A DNA stretch of 64,000 nucleotides from Bacteroidales bacterium (GCA_031276035.1 JAISNV010000019.1:62001-126000); one strand, 5' to 3'. Positions 18,081 through 28,405 are shown, counted from the first letter of the stretch. Program-made: numbers and translations. Notes: a model not told the origin generated them from the letters alone.

Positions 18081-18300
18081 CCATTATTTTTCTAACAATA
18101 AATTAATTTCTAATTATTTATAAAATTTTAGAAATCTTTATTTTACATTTGTAAGTAAGAACAAATATACACTAAAATTAATTGCTGATAATCAAAGGAA
18201 TACCAAAAATAAGGATGTAACATAATATAAATTCGAATTAAAATAAAAAAAATTTCAAAAATGAATACAATCAAAATGCAAGTTTATTAGAATAATTAAA

Positions 18301-18308
18301 TATCTTTG
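18301..18308 (+). promoter_or_regulatory. Promoter -7 box for the lipoprotein-OmpA operon
   Basis: TATCTTTG, 56 bases before the first ATG at 18365. The 18081-18300 stretch between the divergent promoters is AT-rich; no gene seen. Confidence 0.65.
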
Positions 18309-18364
18309 CATTACGTTTATTCGTTAATATTTACTAAAATAACAATTAATAACCAATAAAATTA

Positions 18365-20041
18365 ATGATTATGAGAAAAACCACAAAGAGATTACTCTTT
18401 ACACTTGTTGTTTTCTCGGCATTAGTAACTTCTTGTTACAATGATGTTGAATTAAACAATATAGAGAAAGAGATTTTAATTGACCACGCGTTAGTAACGC
18501 CAGTAGGTACAATCAACGTTTCTTCAGAAAAATTCTTAACCAGAATGGATTCCGCTGAGTTTATTTACACCAACGGTGATGGTGAAATGGGCATGGAAAT
18601 CAATGACAGTTTTGAAATTGAATTCAGAAATGTTAATTTACTTTCATATGCTACTCCTGCAAATTTTGCGAATAGCTTTACTTCTTCGGATATTACAATA
18701 CCTGCGGGAGGAAATCATGAATTTGCTATTAGTCAGGAATTCATGTGGAATTTCGGCGTTAACTCGAATGTAGCAAATGAACGTATTGATGTTGCCGAAC
18801 TCGGACTTTTAACTATTAATTCGGTTTTATCTTTAAATAATATTAACATTAATCCCTCAGATGTTACAGTAAAATTATCATTTGGGAATCGCATTGTTAA
18901 TACAAGCACCGGACAAGCATACGTGCCAACTTACAATGGAAGTGCCGAATCGGTTAATTTTGTACCTGTAACAATAGATTTTTCATCAAATAATCCTACC
19001 CCAAGTAGTTCAATTCCTGTACAAGTAACGCTTGTTGTTAACAACAGTAGTTCAAGCAATTTAGTTGTTACAAATTCTGCCAATTTTAATTTAGCCGTTG
19101 ATATACAAGCTATTGAATATGAAATTTTATACGGATATTTTAAACCTTCGAATAATGCTACTAAAACAAAAGAATATGATATCACTTTCATTGATGACCT
19201 TGTAGAAGGAACTATTCGAATTGTTAATCCTAACATTTTATTAAATGTAGGAAATTCTGTCGGAGAATCATTAACTTTTGATGTTAGTAATATTAATTTT
19301 TCAAATACGAGTGATCCAAGTATTAAGGCTAAATTATTTTTTAATGGCGGCTCTGATTCTTATAATTTTAACTTAGCTAAACCTGCGACAATAGGCGAAA
19401 CTGTTTATACCGAAGAATCTTTTACCACCGAAAATACAAATTTCAACAATGTTCTTGAAAACAAGATATTTCCGGGAAAATTTGAGATTACGACAAAGGT
19501 TTCAGCTGCGGAAAGTAATCCTATTGATTATTTACACAAGAACTCAAAGATTACGGTGAATATCAAAACTATTTTACCTTTCGAATTTAATGAAAATACA
19601 AGTTATATTGTTCTTGACACATTAGACAATATAAATATTGAAATAGGAGAAAACTTACAACTCAATGATGATTCACCATTATATATTGATACAGCGTTAA
19701 TCGTAATAAATGTTAGTAACGGATTGCCTTTAAACATAAAACTAACGCCGGTATTTTATGATTCTTTATCAAATCAATTAAATTTCAATACCGATGAATA
19801 TTATAATGTTAATCCGCCAACCATTAATTCTCAAGGATTTGCTGTTCCTCCTATTGAAGAACAACAAATTATTATAAAGATCAAACATGAGCATATAAAT
19901 TTATTAGAGACATTGGATCATATAGTTTATTACATGTATGTTGATACCAAAGAAGCGAATTCGGCAAATATTCAGGAGTCGGATATGATCGAAATACGTG
20001 CAGGTGTGTATATAAGATTTGATTCCATTTTAAATTACTAA
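18365..20041 (+). CDS. Large lipoprotein of unknown function
   Basis: 558 aa with a lipoprotein signal (LLFTLVVFSALVTSC, lipid Cys24). An alternative ATG at 18371 gives two residues less. The mature part is Ser/Thr/Asn-rich beta-type sequence with repeated immunoglobulin-like stretches (SVNFVPVTIDFSSNNPTPSSSIPVQVTLVVNN). No catalytic motif was seen. It is followed after 18 bases by the DUF5723/OmpA gene, so the two are probably co-expressed envelope proteins, perhaps partners at the outer membrane. Confidence 0.8.
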   Translation: MIMRKTTKRLLFTLVVFSALVTSCYNDVELNNIEKEILIDHALVTPVGTINVSSEKFLTRMDSAEFIYTNGDGEMGMEINDSFEIEFRNVNLLSYATPANFANSFTSSDITIPAGGNHEFAISQEFMWNFGVNSNVANERIDVAELGLLTINSVLSLNNININPSDVTVKLSFGNRIVNTSTGQAYVPTYNGSAESVNFVPVTIDFSSNNPTPSSSIPVQVTLVVNNSSSSNLVVTNSANFNLAVDIQAIEYEILYGYFKPSNNATKTKEYDITFIDDLVEGTIRIVNPNILLNVGNSVGESLTFDVSNINFSNTSDPSIKAKLFFNGGSDSYNFNLAKPATIGETVYTEESFTTENTNFNNVLENKIFPGKFEITTKVSAAESNPIDYLHKNSKITVNIKTILPFEFNENTSYIVLDTLDNINIEIGENLQLNDDSPLYIDTALIVINVSNGLPLNIKLTPVFYDSLSNQLNFNTDEYYNVNPPTINSQGFAVPPIEEQQIIIKIKHEHINLLETLDHIVYYMYVDTKEANSANIQESDMIEIRAGVYIRFDSILNY

Positions 20042-20059
20042 TCACAAAAATTTAGAATT

Positions 20060-22438
20060 ATGAAAAAGTTTAAAAATATATTCACTTTGATTGTAATTGC
20101 CGTTATTGCTCTGCAATCTACTATTTTACGTGCACAAGATAATATCTCCACTTTATATTTCATGGAAAACTCGCCTTTGCGTCACACAATGAATCCTGCT
20201 TTCCAACCTGACTATAAATTTTACATTAGTATTCCGGGGCTTGGTTATGATAATTTCAGTTTAGTTAATACTAACTTAAGCGTTAAAGACTTCGTATATA
20301 ATAATGAAGACGGTAAAACTATATCATTTTTACATCCAGAAGGTAATAAAGATAATTTTTATAATATTTTGAAAAACTCCGGCCCAATGCTAACAGCAGA
20401 TGTTAGTGTAAGTATATTAGGTTTCGGTTGGAAAGGAAAGAATGATAAATCATATTATACTTTCGGACTTGATGCCAAAGTTGACGGAGCTTTTACTTTA
20501 GCAAAAGATTTTTTTAAGTTAGCTTTATACGGAACTCCTGATTTAACAAACAATGTTTATGACTTGAGTAACACATATGTTAATGTAAATGCTTATTTAG
20601 ATTTCGCTTTCGGATATTCCCATAAGATAAATGAAAAATGGAATGTCGGAGGTAAAGTTAAGTTTTTATATGGTATTGCTAATGCTAATGCAGACTTTGG
20701 TCAATTTGATTTAACAGCTGGTATTGATAAATGGACTGCATTGGGAAGTGGTATGATAAATATTGCCGGCCCAATAGACGTAACGCTTGGTGAGCAAATT
20801 AAAGATACTGAATTTGAATTCTCCTCTAAAGTCGGTGACTATATTAAGCCTTCCGGTTTAGGTTTTGGAATTGATTTGGGTGCTACATACAACCCTATTG
20901 AACAACTGACTTTATCAGTTGCATTGACAGATCTTGGTATGATAAGATGGAATAAAAACATTACCAATATCAGTTATTCTATCGATTATATGTTTGATGG
21001 TTTGAATATCGGTGATATTAATCTCAAACAATTTAGTTTAAATGATTTAACAGATTCATTGCTCAACTCCATTACTGAAGCTTTCGTAACAAATCAAACT
21101 ACAGTAAAATACAATACTGCAACTCAAGCAAAATTATTAGTTGGAGCTGAAGCCAATTTCTTTCAAAACAGATTAGGTGTCGGAATTCTTTCCAAAACAA
21201 CAAAATACGGTTCAAAATTTATGGAAGAAGTCACACTTGCAGTTAATGGCCGTCCGATTCAATGGGCAAATATTTCTTTATCATACTCGTTGATACATGG
21301 TAAATTTAGCACATTCGGTTTCGGTATTGGTTTAAGATCAGGGCCTATTCATTGGATGTTTGTTGCTGATTATGTTCCTATTGTTTATGCTTCATACACA
21401 GCTGACGGTTCTAATTCGAAAATCCCTGTACCTTACAATACTAAAGGATTTAACTTTGGTTTAGGTATCAACGTTGTTATTCCGGATAAAAAAGATTCCG
21501 ATAAGGATGGTGTTATCGACAAATACGATTTATGCCCTGATACTCCTCGAGGTGTCAAAGTTGACGCAAGCGGTTGTCCGCTTGATACAGATAAAGACGG
21601 AGTTCCTGATTACTTAGACGAATGTCCGGATACTCCTATTCAAGCCTATGGCTATGTTGACGCTAAAGGTTGTCCGATTGATACTGATGGCGATGGTGTG
21701 CCGGATTATATTGACAGATGTCCGGATACACCAAAAGAAGCTTACGGTTACATTGACGAATATGGTTGTCCGTTAGATACCGATGGTGACGGTGTACCTG
21801 ATTATTTAGACGAATGTCCCGATACTCCGCAAGGTGTTCGTGTTGATGCTAAAGGTTGTCCGATTGACACTGATGGTGACGGGGTGCCAGATTATTTAGA
21901 CGAATGTCCTGATACTCCTAAAGAAGCATATAACTTCATTGATGAAAAAGGATGTCCTAAAGATACTGATGGTGATACAGTACCTGATTATTTAGATGAT
22001 TGTCCGAATACTCCTGGTGTACCTGAAAATAACGGTTGTCCGGAAATCAAGAAAGAAGTTCGCACCTTAATTGAAAAAGCTTTACAAGGTATTCAATTCG
22101 AAACTAATAAAGCTACTATTAAATCTTCTTCTTATAAACTACTCAATGATATGGCTGCAGAATTTATAGCCAATCCTGAATATAAGATAGAGATTCAAGG
22201 TCATACTGATAATACAGGTAGAGCGGAATACAACCAAGAACTTTCTGAACGTAGAGCTCAAGCCGTTAAAGATTATTTAGTAGGTAAAGGTGTTCCCGAA
22301 TCACGAATGAAAGCAGTTGGCTACGGGATAACGAAACCAATTGCAGATAATAACACAGCTGCAGGCAGAGCTAAAAACAGACGTGTTGAGTTTTTGATTA
22401 CTTATGAAGAAGTTCATTTTGAAACTGTAAAACCTTAA
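20060..22438 (+). CDS. DUF5723 - TSP3 - OmpA family outer-membrane protein
   Basis: 792 aa with a signal peptide (cleavage near ILRAQ, residue 25). Residues about 30-475 form a beta-barrel-like region of the DUF5723 type. Residues about 479-665 hold six Ca-binding thrombospondin type 3 repeats (consensus DTDGDGVPDYLDECPDTP). Residues about 670-785 are an OmpA peptidoglycan-binding domain (GHTDNTGRAEYNQELSERR, AGRAKNRRVEF). The protein probably bridges outer membrane and cell wall. It is last in its operon, ended by a strong bidirectional terminator at 22461-22498. Confidence 0.88.
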   Translation: MKKFKNIFTLIVIAVIALQSTILRAQDNISTLYFMENSPLRHTMNPAFQPDYKFYISIPGLGYDNFSLVNTNLSVKDFVYNNEDGKTISFLHPEGNKDNFYNILKNSGPMLTADVSVSILGFGWKGKNDKSYYTFGLDAKVDGAFTLAKDFFKLALYGTPDLTNNVYDLSNTYVNVNAYLDFAFGYSHKINEKWNVGGKVKFLYGIANANADFGQFDLTAGIDKWTALGSGMINIAGPIDVTLGEQIKDTEFEFSSKVGDYIKPSGLGFGIDLGATYNPIEQLTLSVALTDLGMIRWNKNITNISYSIDYMFDGLNIGDINLKQFSLNDLTDSLLNSITEAFVTNQTTVKYNTATQAKLLVGAEANFFQNRLGVGILSKTTKYGSKFMEEVTLAVNGRPIQWANISLSYSLIHGKFSTFGFGIGLRSGPIHWMFVADYVPIVYASYTADGSNSKIPVPYNTKGFNFGLGINVVIPDKKDSDKDGVIDKYDLCPDTPRGVKVDASGCPLDTDKDGVPDYLDECPDTPIQAYGYVDAKGCPIDTDGDGVPDYIDRCPDTPKEAYGYIDEYGCPLDTDGDGVPDYLDECPDTPQGVRVDAKGCPIDTDGDGVPDYLDECPDTPKEAYNFIDEKGCPKDTDGDTVPDYLDDCPNTPGVPENNGCPEIKKEVRTLIEKALQGIQFETNKATIKSSSYKLLNDMAAEFIANPEYKIEIQGHTDNTGRAEYNQELSERRAQAVKDYLVGKGVPESRMKAVGYGITKPIADNNTAAGRAKNRRVEFLITYEEVHFETVKP
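21494..22040 (+). repeat. Coding tandem repeats (TSP3 units)
   Basis: Six imperfect units of about 93 bases (31 aa), each encoding a Ca-binding DxDxDG loop followed by YLDECPDTP and a GCP turn. Units 4 and 5 are nearly identical in protein, suggesting recent unit duplication. Confidence 0.8.
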
Positions 22439-22460
22439 TTAATCAAAATATTAATTTAAT

Positions 22461-22498
22461 AAAAAAAGCCGATAGAAATAAATCTATCGGCTTTTTTT
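22461..22498. terminator. Bidirectional terminator
   Basis: A 16-bp perfect stem: AAAAAAAGCCGATAGA (22461-22476) with TCTATCGGCTTTTTTT (22483-22498) and a 6-nt loop. It has T-runs on both strands and separates the convergent OmpA-family and YggS genes. Confidence 0.9.
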
Positions 22499-22510
22499 AT
22501 AGAATACTTT

Positions 22511-22608
22511 TCACTTTCTAAGTTTAATAATTTTTACAATTAATGTCACTTTCTAAGTCTAGACAAAGCCCCCTTATACCTTATCCAAAGTTTCACTTTC
22601 TAAGTCTA
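22511..22608 (+). repeat. Cluster of three dispersed repeat copies
   Basis: TCACTTTCTAAGTTTA at 22511-22526 and TCACTTTCTAAGTCTA at 22546-22561 and 22593-22608, all in one orientation, spaced 35 and 47 bases start to start. Sequences between them are unrelated. The cluster lies between two convergent genes, just past the terminator. Confidence 0.88.
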
Positions 22609-22681
22609 TCAAAAATTTAAATAAAATAATTGTAGTTGTATTCCTTAACTGAATATAAAACAATTGAGAAAAAATATTAAA

Positions 22682-23338
22682 TCAATCCGCAAATAAAGCG
22701 GTGCCGATGCGTATTAACGTAGCACCTTCTTCAATAGCAATCTGGTAATCATTAGACATACCCATTGATAATTCTTTGAAAGAATCTTTCTCTTTAAAGA
22801 ATCTTTCTTTAATAATATCAAAATAAGATTTCAAAAGTTTAAATTCATTTCTGATTTTATTTTCATCACCTGTAAAGGTTGCCATTCCCATTACACCAAT
22901 AATATTAATATTATTCAACTCTTTATATTTCGGAGATTCTAAATATTCAATTATTTCGTCAATATTAAAACCTTGTTTTGAAATCTCATCTGCAATATGA
23001 AATTCTAAAAGCACATCAATTACTCTGTTAACTTTAAATGCTTCATTATTTATTTGTTCAAATAACCGAAAAGAATCAATACTGTGAATAATAGAAACAA
23101 ATTCAATAATATTTTTGATTTTATTAGTTTGAAGATGTCCAATAAAATGCCATTGGATATCTTTAGGAAGTTCATTATATTTTTCTTGTAATTCTAATGG
23201 GCGATTTTCACCGAACACACGTTGTCCGGCATTATAGATTTGCAGAATATTATTAATAGTTTGATGTTTCGAGACAGCGACCAATTTAACATTGCTCGGA
23301 AGGCTCTTGATTATTTTTTGATAATTGTTTAGATTCAT
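22682..23338 (-). CDS. YggS-family PLP homeostasis protein
   Basis: A PLP-binding protein of the YggS/PROSC family, a cytoplasmic single-domain alanine-racemase-like barrel that controls PLP and amino-acid balance and has no known catalysis. 218 aa from the ATG at 23338. An in-frame ATG at 23365 would add 9 poor residues. Seen: VKLVAVSKHQ with the PLP Lys, VFGENRPLELQEK, WHFIGHLQTNK, MGMATF, and SMGMSNDYQIAIEEGATLIRIGT. Its start overlaps the end of the O-antigen ligase gene by 53 bases, so it is the tail of the polysaccharide operon. Confidence 0.9.
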   Translation of the reverse strand: MNLNNYQKIIKSLPSNVKLVAVSKHQTINNILQIYNAGQRVFGENRPLELQEKYNELPKDIQWHFIGHLQTNKIKNIIEFVSIIHSIDSFRLFEQINNEAFKVNRVIDVLLEFHIADEISKQGFNIDEIIEYLESPKYKELNNINIIGVMGMATFTGDENKIRNEFKLLKSYFDIIKERFFKEKDSFKELSMGMSNDYQIAIEEGATLIRIGTALFAD

Positions 23339-24752
23339 TTCTGTATTTAATATCCAACGACACAACTATTGCGGCATTAAGCCAGAATATAACTGCGGCT
23401 TTATCAATATCAAGGTAATTATTCATTATTCCATGAATCATATATGTTAACAAAGCTAACATACAACATAATGCCATATTTTTATCGAATTTATGCGACG
23501 ACTTCCAATAGACTCGGTTAGCAGTAGCAATAATTGCAATAAATAAAATAATTGTAGTTATCATACCAAGCAATCCCCTCTCCGCCAAAGGCCCCAGATA
23601 CTCGCTATGAGCATTACCTTTGTCGCCGGCATTTGTACTTGAAATAGTCTTATCTTTTGCGAGTTGAAAAGGTGCATAAACAAATTGATATGTTCCCGGT
23701 CCCCAACCGAAAACAGGTCTTTCTTCAAACATTCTAATAGCTGATTGCCATCTGTTTATTCTTTCAAGATTAGATGCATCGGTTGAAATATTAGTTGCGG
23801 ATTTAAGATGTTCCACAAGATCTTGACTTGAATTTTGATTATTCCTGGAAAGCTGCAACAGTATCTGGTCTTGAAAAGCAAAAAATAATGCTAAAACAGC
23901 AGAACCTGTAATAACAATATATCGCATTTTCACTCTTAATTTAAAAAGAATAAAAACCATTAATGCAGCAATTCCGCTAACCCAAGCAGCTCTCGTATAT
24001 GAAAATATTGTACCTAATAAAATTATTACCGTAATACCTAAAGAAATTAATCTCTTATTTTTGGGATAAGTTTTATCAAAAGTATAGAACAATAAAAAAG
24101 GCAAGATAAAAACTACAATAGCACCATAACTCGTGTGTTCCGGAAAAAATGGTTTCATGGCCCAAAAACTTGCACGTTTGGAAAATCCGTATTGAGAATG
24201 ATGTATTATAGTATAAATAACAACAAAGGTCATTGCTATTATATAAGCCCATTGATATTTATTGATATTTTCCTGTGATTTAAAAATTTTAGTTGCAATA
24301 AAGAAACATGGAATAATAAACCAGATTTGTGCTAAAAGATGCTTAAATGACACAATCGGCATTTCACTCGTTATACAGGTTATAAAGTACCAAACAAGAC
24401 TAATAATAACACAAATAGAAACCGGATGTTTAAGTATATCTTTATCGAATTTATGATCATACAATATCTTTAGCAGAATAATAAAAGTATATATTAAAAG
24501 CATTGGTTCATCTGGGACACTTGCGGTAATCCCAAATTCTTCAATATTCATACTAATAGATAAGGGAGTTAAAAAAGTTATTATTAATAAAACTTTCTCA
24601 AGAGCAAAAAAATACAAACATGCTACACCTATCAAAACAGGAATAGCTATTGGCATCCAATGTATTTCCTTAACAACACAAAAAATAACAAATATTAAAA
24701 ATGCTGCACTAAAACAATAAATGCCAAGTATCTTTTGCTTATCTGTAAACAC
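23286..24752 (-). CDS. O-antigen ligase / polymerase family membrane protein
   Basis: 488 aa with about 11-12 transmembrane segments and the Wzy_C core: FSYTRAAWVSGI, then the large periplasmic loop with RINRWQSAIRMFEERPVFGWGPG and AHSEYLGPLAERGLLG. These features mark the WaaL/Wzy family, which polymerises or ligates lipid-linked glycans on the periplasmic face. It follows two Wzz-type genes and a flippase, so a Wzy polymerase role is most likely. Its start overlaps the upstream Wzz gene by 14 bases and its end overlaps YggS. Confidence 0.86.
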   Translation of the reverse strand: MFTDKQKILGIYCFSAAFLIFVIFCVVKEIHWMPIAIPVLIGVACLYFFALEKVLLIITFLTPLSISMNIEEFGITASVPDEPMLLIYTFIILLKILYDHKFDKDILKHPVSICVIISLVWYFITCITSEMPIVSFKHLLAQIWFIIPCFFIATKIFKSQENINKYQWAYIIAMTFVVIYTIIHHSQYGFSKRASFWAMKPFFPEHTSYGAIVVFILPFLLFYTFDKTYPKNKRLISLGITVIILLGTIFSYTRAAWVSGIAALMVFILFKLRVKMRYIVITGSAVLALFFAFQDQILLQLSRNNQNSSQDLVEHLKSATNISTDASNLERINRWQSAIRMFEERPVFGWGPGTYQFVYAPFQLAKDKTISSTNAGDKGNAHSEYLGPLAERGLLGMITTIILFIAIIATANRVYWKSSHKFDKNMALCCMLALLTYMIHGIMNNYLDIDKAAVIFWLNAAIVVSLDIKYRNESKQLSKNNQEPSEQC

Positions 24753-25734
24753 GCTTCTTAACTATTTTTTTGGTAGGAATATTTTCTGCAATAACAAATC
24801 CAACATAAGATATTAAGAATGCCGCCGCCGCTGCAAATAAAACAATTACCCAACGAACTGGGGTTGATTTTTTATCCGCAGGATAAGGATGAGTCAAAAT
24901 ACTCGTATATGTAAATTCTTTTTGTAAGTTAGAATAAGCATAAAAATATCTGTCCCAAAATTCCTCCATAGATTTATTCAGGGTAATTAACTGCAGTAAA
25001 TTATTAATATAATCCGGACCATAATTATCAATTGAAATCGAACTAGACGATGAAGATTGATCATTATTAGCTTTTTTAGCATCCATCCCTAATGCTCTTG
25101 ACAATGCATATAAAATATTATTATCTGTTCCTAAATCCTCTAATTGAGAAGAAATATTATTTAAGTTATCTAAAGACCATTCATGTGTTTTCTCATAAAC
25201 AGATATTACTTCTTGAAACTTTTCTTTATGAACATTTCTAATTTTTATATCAATAAAGTTTATAATCGCATTAACCATATCACATGCAATTTGAGGATCT
25301 TTATCATAAACAATAATATTGATTGCCTCATATGAATTTTGTTCAATTCTAACATTACGATTATACTCATTTAAAATATAAGTTAAAGATTTGGGAGCAT
25401 TTTTATCAATTTTATAATGTTCATACAAATTAAACTCCTCAATTACTTTCCATTTTATATCTGTTGATAAAAACCATTGATATAATTGTTCAGACGGACT
25501 TTCTTCTGAATATTCCGAAATATTTGACGGATAAACCACAGCAACTGATTTGTATCGTGGAGTAATAAACTTTGGCGAGGAAAAGATTACTCCTATTACT
25601 ATACCAACAATTGTTATTATTATAATATGAAATTTACGTTTCCATAAAACATCCCAAAGTTTTTTTGCTGAGAAAAAATTATTCATATCTTCTTCTATTT
25701 TTTTATTATCGACTGTTATTTTGTTATTAATCAC
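24739..25734 (-). CDS. Wzz-type chain-length determinant, gene 2
   Basis: 331-aa inner-membrane protein with one N-terminal membrane helix (FHIIIITIVGIVIGVIFSSP), a periplasmic helical domain, and a second helix near the C-terminus preceded by the Pro-rich TPVRWVIVLF. This is the polysaccharide co-polymerase layout without a BY-kinase domain. It is related in layout to the neighbouring 371-aa protein (shared SSPKFITPRYKS versus SSPIFITPKYKS). It probably sets polymer length with the Wzy protein encoded next. Confidence 0.84.
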   Translation of the reverse strand: MINNKITVDNKKIEEDMNNFFSAKKLWDVLWKRKFHIIIITIVGIVIGVIFSSPKFITPRYKSVAVVYPSNISEYSEESPSEQLYQWFLSTDIKWKVIEEFNLYEHYKIDKNAPKSLTYILNEYNRNVRIEQNSYEAINIIVYDKDPQIACDMVNAIINFIDIKIRNVHKEKFQEVISVYEKTHEWSLDNLNNISSQLEDLGTDNNILYALSRALGMDAKKANNDQSSSSSSISIDNYGPDYINNLLQLITLNKSMEEFWDRYFYAYSNLQKEFTYTSILTHPYPADKKSTPVRWVIVLFAAAAAFLISYVGFVIAENIPTKKIVKKRVYR

Positions 25735-25762
25735 CTCTAGTTTATTTTCTGCAACAGTAATT

Positions 25763-26878
25763 TTATGTGTTTTTATTTTTAAACTTTTTTTTTACAGCAT
25801 TTGACTCATCATCAATATTACTTACCCCATGATTCTTATCCTTCTTTTTACTAGTTTTTAATGTTGAAATCATCGGATATAATACTTCAAAAAGTACAAT
25901 AATTATTATTGTCATAAGAAATACTGAGATGGTTGATATAACTACAATTAACCATCTAATCGGATACGATTTCTTTTCAGCAGGATATGCATCCGATATT
26001 ATAAATTTCTGAGTTAATTCTTGCTCTGCATCAGCTTTTGCTTCTTCATACTTTACTTTAATTAAACTCAATTGCCTCTTATCATAATCCAACTGATCTC
26101 TAATTGATACATAAGGAGTTCCGTATCTAGCTAAAATATCAATTTGTTTTTGCAGCTCTTCAATTCCTTTTTTGTTTCCATTAGCAATCTGGATGGCCAT
26201 TTGTTGATTAATCATCTCGGATTGAGTTTCATAATCATTAATACCCAAAGAACGAAGTATTGCAAGCGAATCCTCCATTTTCTGTATATCATTAACCAAA
26301 TTAGTATATGTTTGCTCAACAATTTTATATGCTTGCAACGCTCTTTCCTTTTGCATAATTACGCTAACCGAATCATATAATGCTGCAATTTCATTTGCAA
26401 TATCTGCTGCCATCTGCGCATCTTTATCTAAAACAGTTACAGATACCGCCATAAATTCAGTACGCCTAAATTTTATATTATCATTATATGCTTTATTTAG
26501 TTTTGTATATTTATATGTTGAGTTCGAAAAGCCATAATGTTCCAATAAATTAAACTTTTCCACAACTCTATCTCTAATTTTATTAGAACCCAAAACCTGT
26601 AGCATTTGATCTATTTGTTCATCTTCTCCGTATTGAAGTATATCTTGCTTTATACTTACCTGATCGGTCAATAAAGCTTTAGAAATAGAATTACTTGAAG
26701 AGGGAAACATTACCACTTGCGATTTATACTTAGGAGTAATAAATATCGGGGAAGAAAAGAAAGATGAAAGTATAACTGTAATTACAGTTAGCCATAACAA
26801 CAACTTATAATTCTTTAAAAGGATATTTATAAAGAAACCCGATTCTAATTGATTGTCTATGTTAGATTTCATTAGCAA
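25763..26878 (-). CDS. Wzz-type chain-length determinant, gene 1
   Basis: 371 aa, the same co-polymerase layout: N-terminal membrane helix, periplasmic domain with long coiled coil (about 160-290, ALQAYKIVEQTYTNLVNDIQ and following), then SYPIRWLIVVIST leading into the second helix, and a Lys-rich cytosolic tail. It has no kinase domain and no Tyr-rich tail. It comes before a second Wzz-like gene (28-base gap), so two co-polymerases serve one Wzy, or they act as a hetero-oligomer. Confidence 0.84.
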   Translation of the reverse strand: MLMKSNIDNQLESGFFINILLKNYKLLLWLTVITVILSSFFSSPIFITPKYKSQVVMFPSSSNSISKALLTDQVSIKQDILQYGEDEQIDQMLQVLGSNKIRDRVVEKFNLLEHYGFSNSTYKYTKLNKAYNDNIKFRRTEFMAVSVTVLDKDAQMAADIANEIAALYDSVSVIMQKERALQAYKIVEQTYTNLVNDIQKMEDSLAILRSLGINDYETQSEMINQQMAIQIANGNKKGIEELQKQIDILARYGTPYVSIRDQLDYDKRQLSLIKVKYEEAKADAEQELTQKFIISDAYPAEKKSYPIRWLIVVISTISVFLMTIIIIVLFEVLYPMISTLKTSKKKDKNHGVSNIDDESNAVKKKFKNKNT

Positions 26879-26947
26879 TATTTAACATTCAAAAAAGTTT
26901 GTAAAGATATATATTTTTTTTTATTTGATTGGATTTTATAATAAATT

Positions 26948-28405
26948 TTACTCATTAGTCTTAATAATCTTAATTAGTTCTTTGACATTTACCATATTAA
27001 GCATTAAAGCTCCTATTACAACTAAAGCAACAATTATTATTGATTTATAATACCAAGCAAAATCTAAATTTATAGTTAGATAACCGAATGCAACAACTAT
27101 AGCAATCAGAGCCAATATTCGTAACAATGTTTTAATAACATTTTTTGTAATTTTAAATTTAAATGTTCTCTTTATTGCAATCAGTTGAAATATAACCACT
27201 AAAGATTGTGTTGCGGCACCGGTTATTGCAGCACCAATAACTTGACCTTTCGGAATTAAAATTAGGTTTAATACGAAATTAAACAACATGCATATTCCTG
27301 CAATAATATTCAATTGCTTTAAACTACCGTTTGCCGTTAACAAAGTACCAAAAATATAACCATAAGACATTCCCGGCAGGCAAAACATTAATATCCTACA
27401 CACTTGCGCTGAAATAAGAATATCATCTTTATACAATAAATCCATTAATTCATAAGAATAAAACCAGGATATAGCAATAATACTAAGAACAAATATAGTA
27501 AGAATATTAAACGCAATACCAACTAAACTCTTAACATCTTCCTTTTCAGCTATCATCTTAGAAAACATAGGTAAAAGCAAAACTGCAAATAAATATGAAA
27601 AGTTTGACAATGCTTCTAATAATCTGAAAGAATGTGCATAGATACCAACTTGAATTTGACCTTCAGCGCCGGGAATCATTTGTGTAAGCATCACAGAATC
27701 AACTCTATTGTAAAAAGACATCAATAATGTTAAAGTTGCATAAGGCAAACTTTGTTTCAATATCTTAAAGAAAAAGGTGCTATTCCACTGCAACCGTTTA
27801 AATTTTGCTTTTTTTATTACGATGATTAATGCTACTAAAGCTGTTAGTAAATATGCAACCGTCTGAGAATAAATAAACCATTCTATCTTAAATACTCCCG
27901 TAAACATCTTAGAATACAAAAGTATAGAACAGAATATAATCAATAAAAATTTATCTAAAATCGACAGAAAACTATCCGTAACAAACATCAATAATCCTGA
28001 AATGTTCGATCGTAAATATAAAATAAACGACAGCAGAAATTGATTGACTGCAAGTATTCCCAAAAGATAAAATTGTCGTGAATCATATCCTAGGAAATAA
28101 GCAATTACAAAAGCTATTAGTATATAAACCAGGCCTAAAAGTAATCGCAGAGTAAGAATTGAAGAAAAGTTTTCTTTAAGAAATGAAGAATCTTGTGCGA
28201 TATTTCGATTGTTAAAATTCACAATTCCCATATCCAAGAGGATATTGATTATAAAAGTGAAGTTAAAAATCGAAAGGTATAATCCGTATTCTTGAGGTCC
28301 TACTACAACTTGTACTGTTCTGTCTATAAAAAAAAAGTAAAACGGCTTAATAAGCACGTTCAACAAAACAAGAAGAATAAGGTTAAGAATAAATTTTCGC
28401 TTCAT
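26948..28405 (-). CDS. Wzx-type polysaccharide flippase
   Basis: 485-aa integral membrane protein with about 12-14 segments of the MOP/polysaccharide biosynthesis superfamily. It flips lipid-linked oligosaccharide units across the inner membrane. Seen: the N-terminal FYFFFIDRTVQVVVGPQEYG with the family's first-helix pattern, SFYNRVDSVMLTQMIPG, and a C-terminal half with GAAITGAATQS. It is first gene of the operon; no glycosyltransferase gene lies nearby, so the repeat-unit genes must be elsewhere. Confidence 0.86.
   Translation of the reverse strand: MKRKFILNLILLVLLNVLIKPFYFFFIDRTVQVVVGPQEYGLYLSIFNFTFIINILLDMGIVNFNNRNIAQDSSFLKENFSSILTLRLLLGLVYILIAFVIAYFLGYDSRQFYLLGILAVNQFLLSFILYLRSNISGLLMFVTDSFLSILDKFLLIIFCSILLYSKMFTGVFKIEWFIYSQTVAYLLTALVALIIVIKKAKFKRLQWNSTFFFKILKQSLPYATLTLLMSFYNRVDSVMLTQMIPGAEGQIQVGIYAHSFRLLEALSNFSYLFAVLLLPMFSKMIAEKEDVKSLVGIAFNILTIFVLSIIAISWFYSYELMDLLYKDDILISAQVCRILMFCLPGMSYGYIFGTLLTANGSLKQLNIIAGICMLFNFVLNLILIPKGQVIGAAITGAATQSLVVIFQLIAIKRTFKFKITKNVIKTLLRILALIAIVVAFGYLTINLDFAWYYKSIIIVALVVIGALMLNMVNVKELIKIIKTNE

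Noticed and set aside
22511-22608. Three-copy clusters read as a CRISPR array
   Set aside because: Repeat is only 16 bases, spacing varies from 35 to 73 bases, and no cas genes are present.
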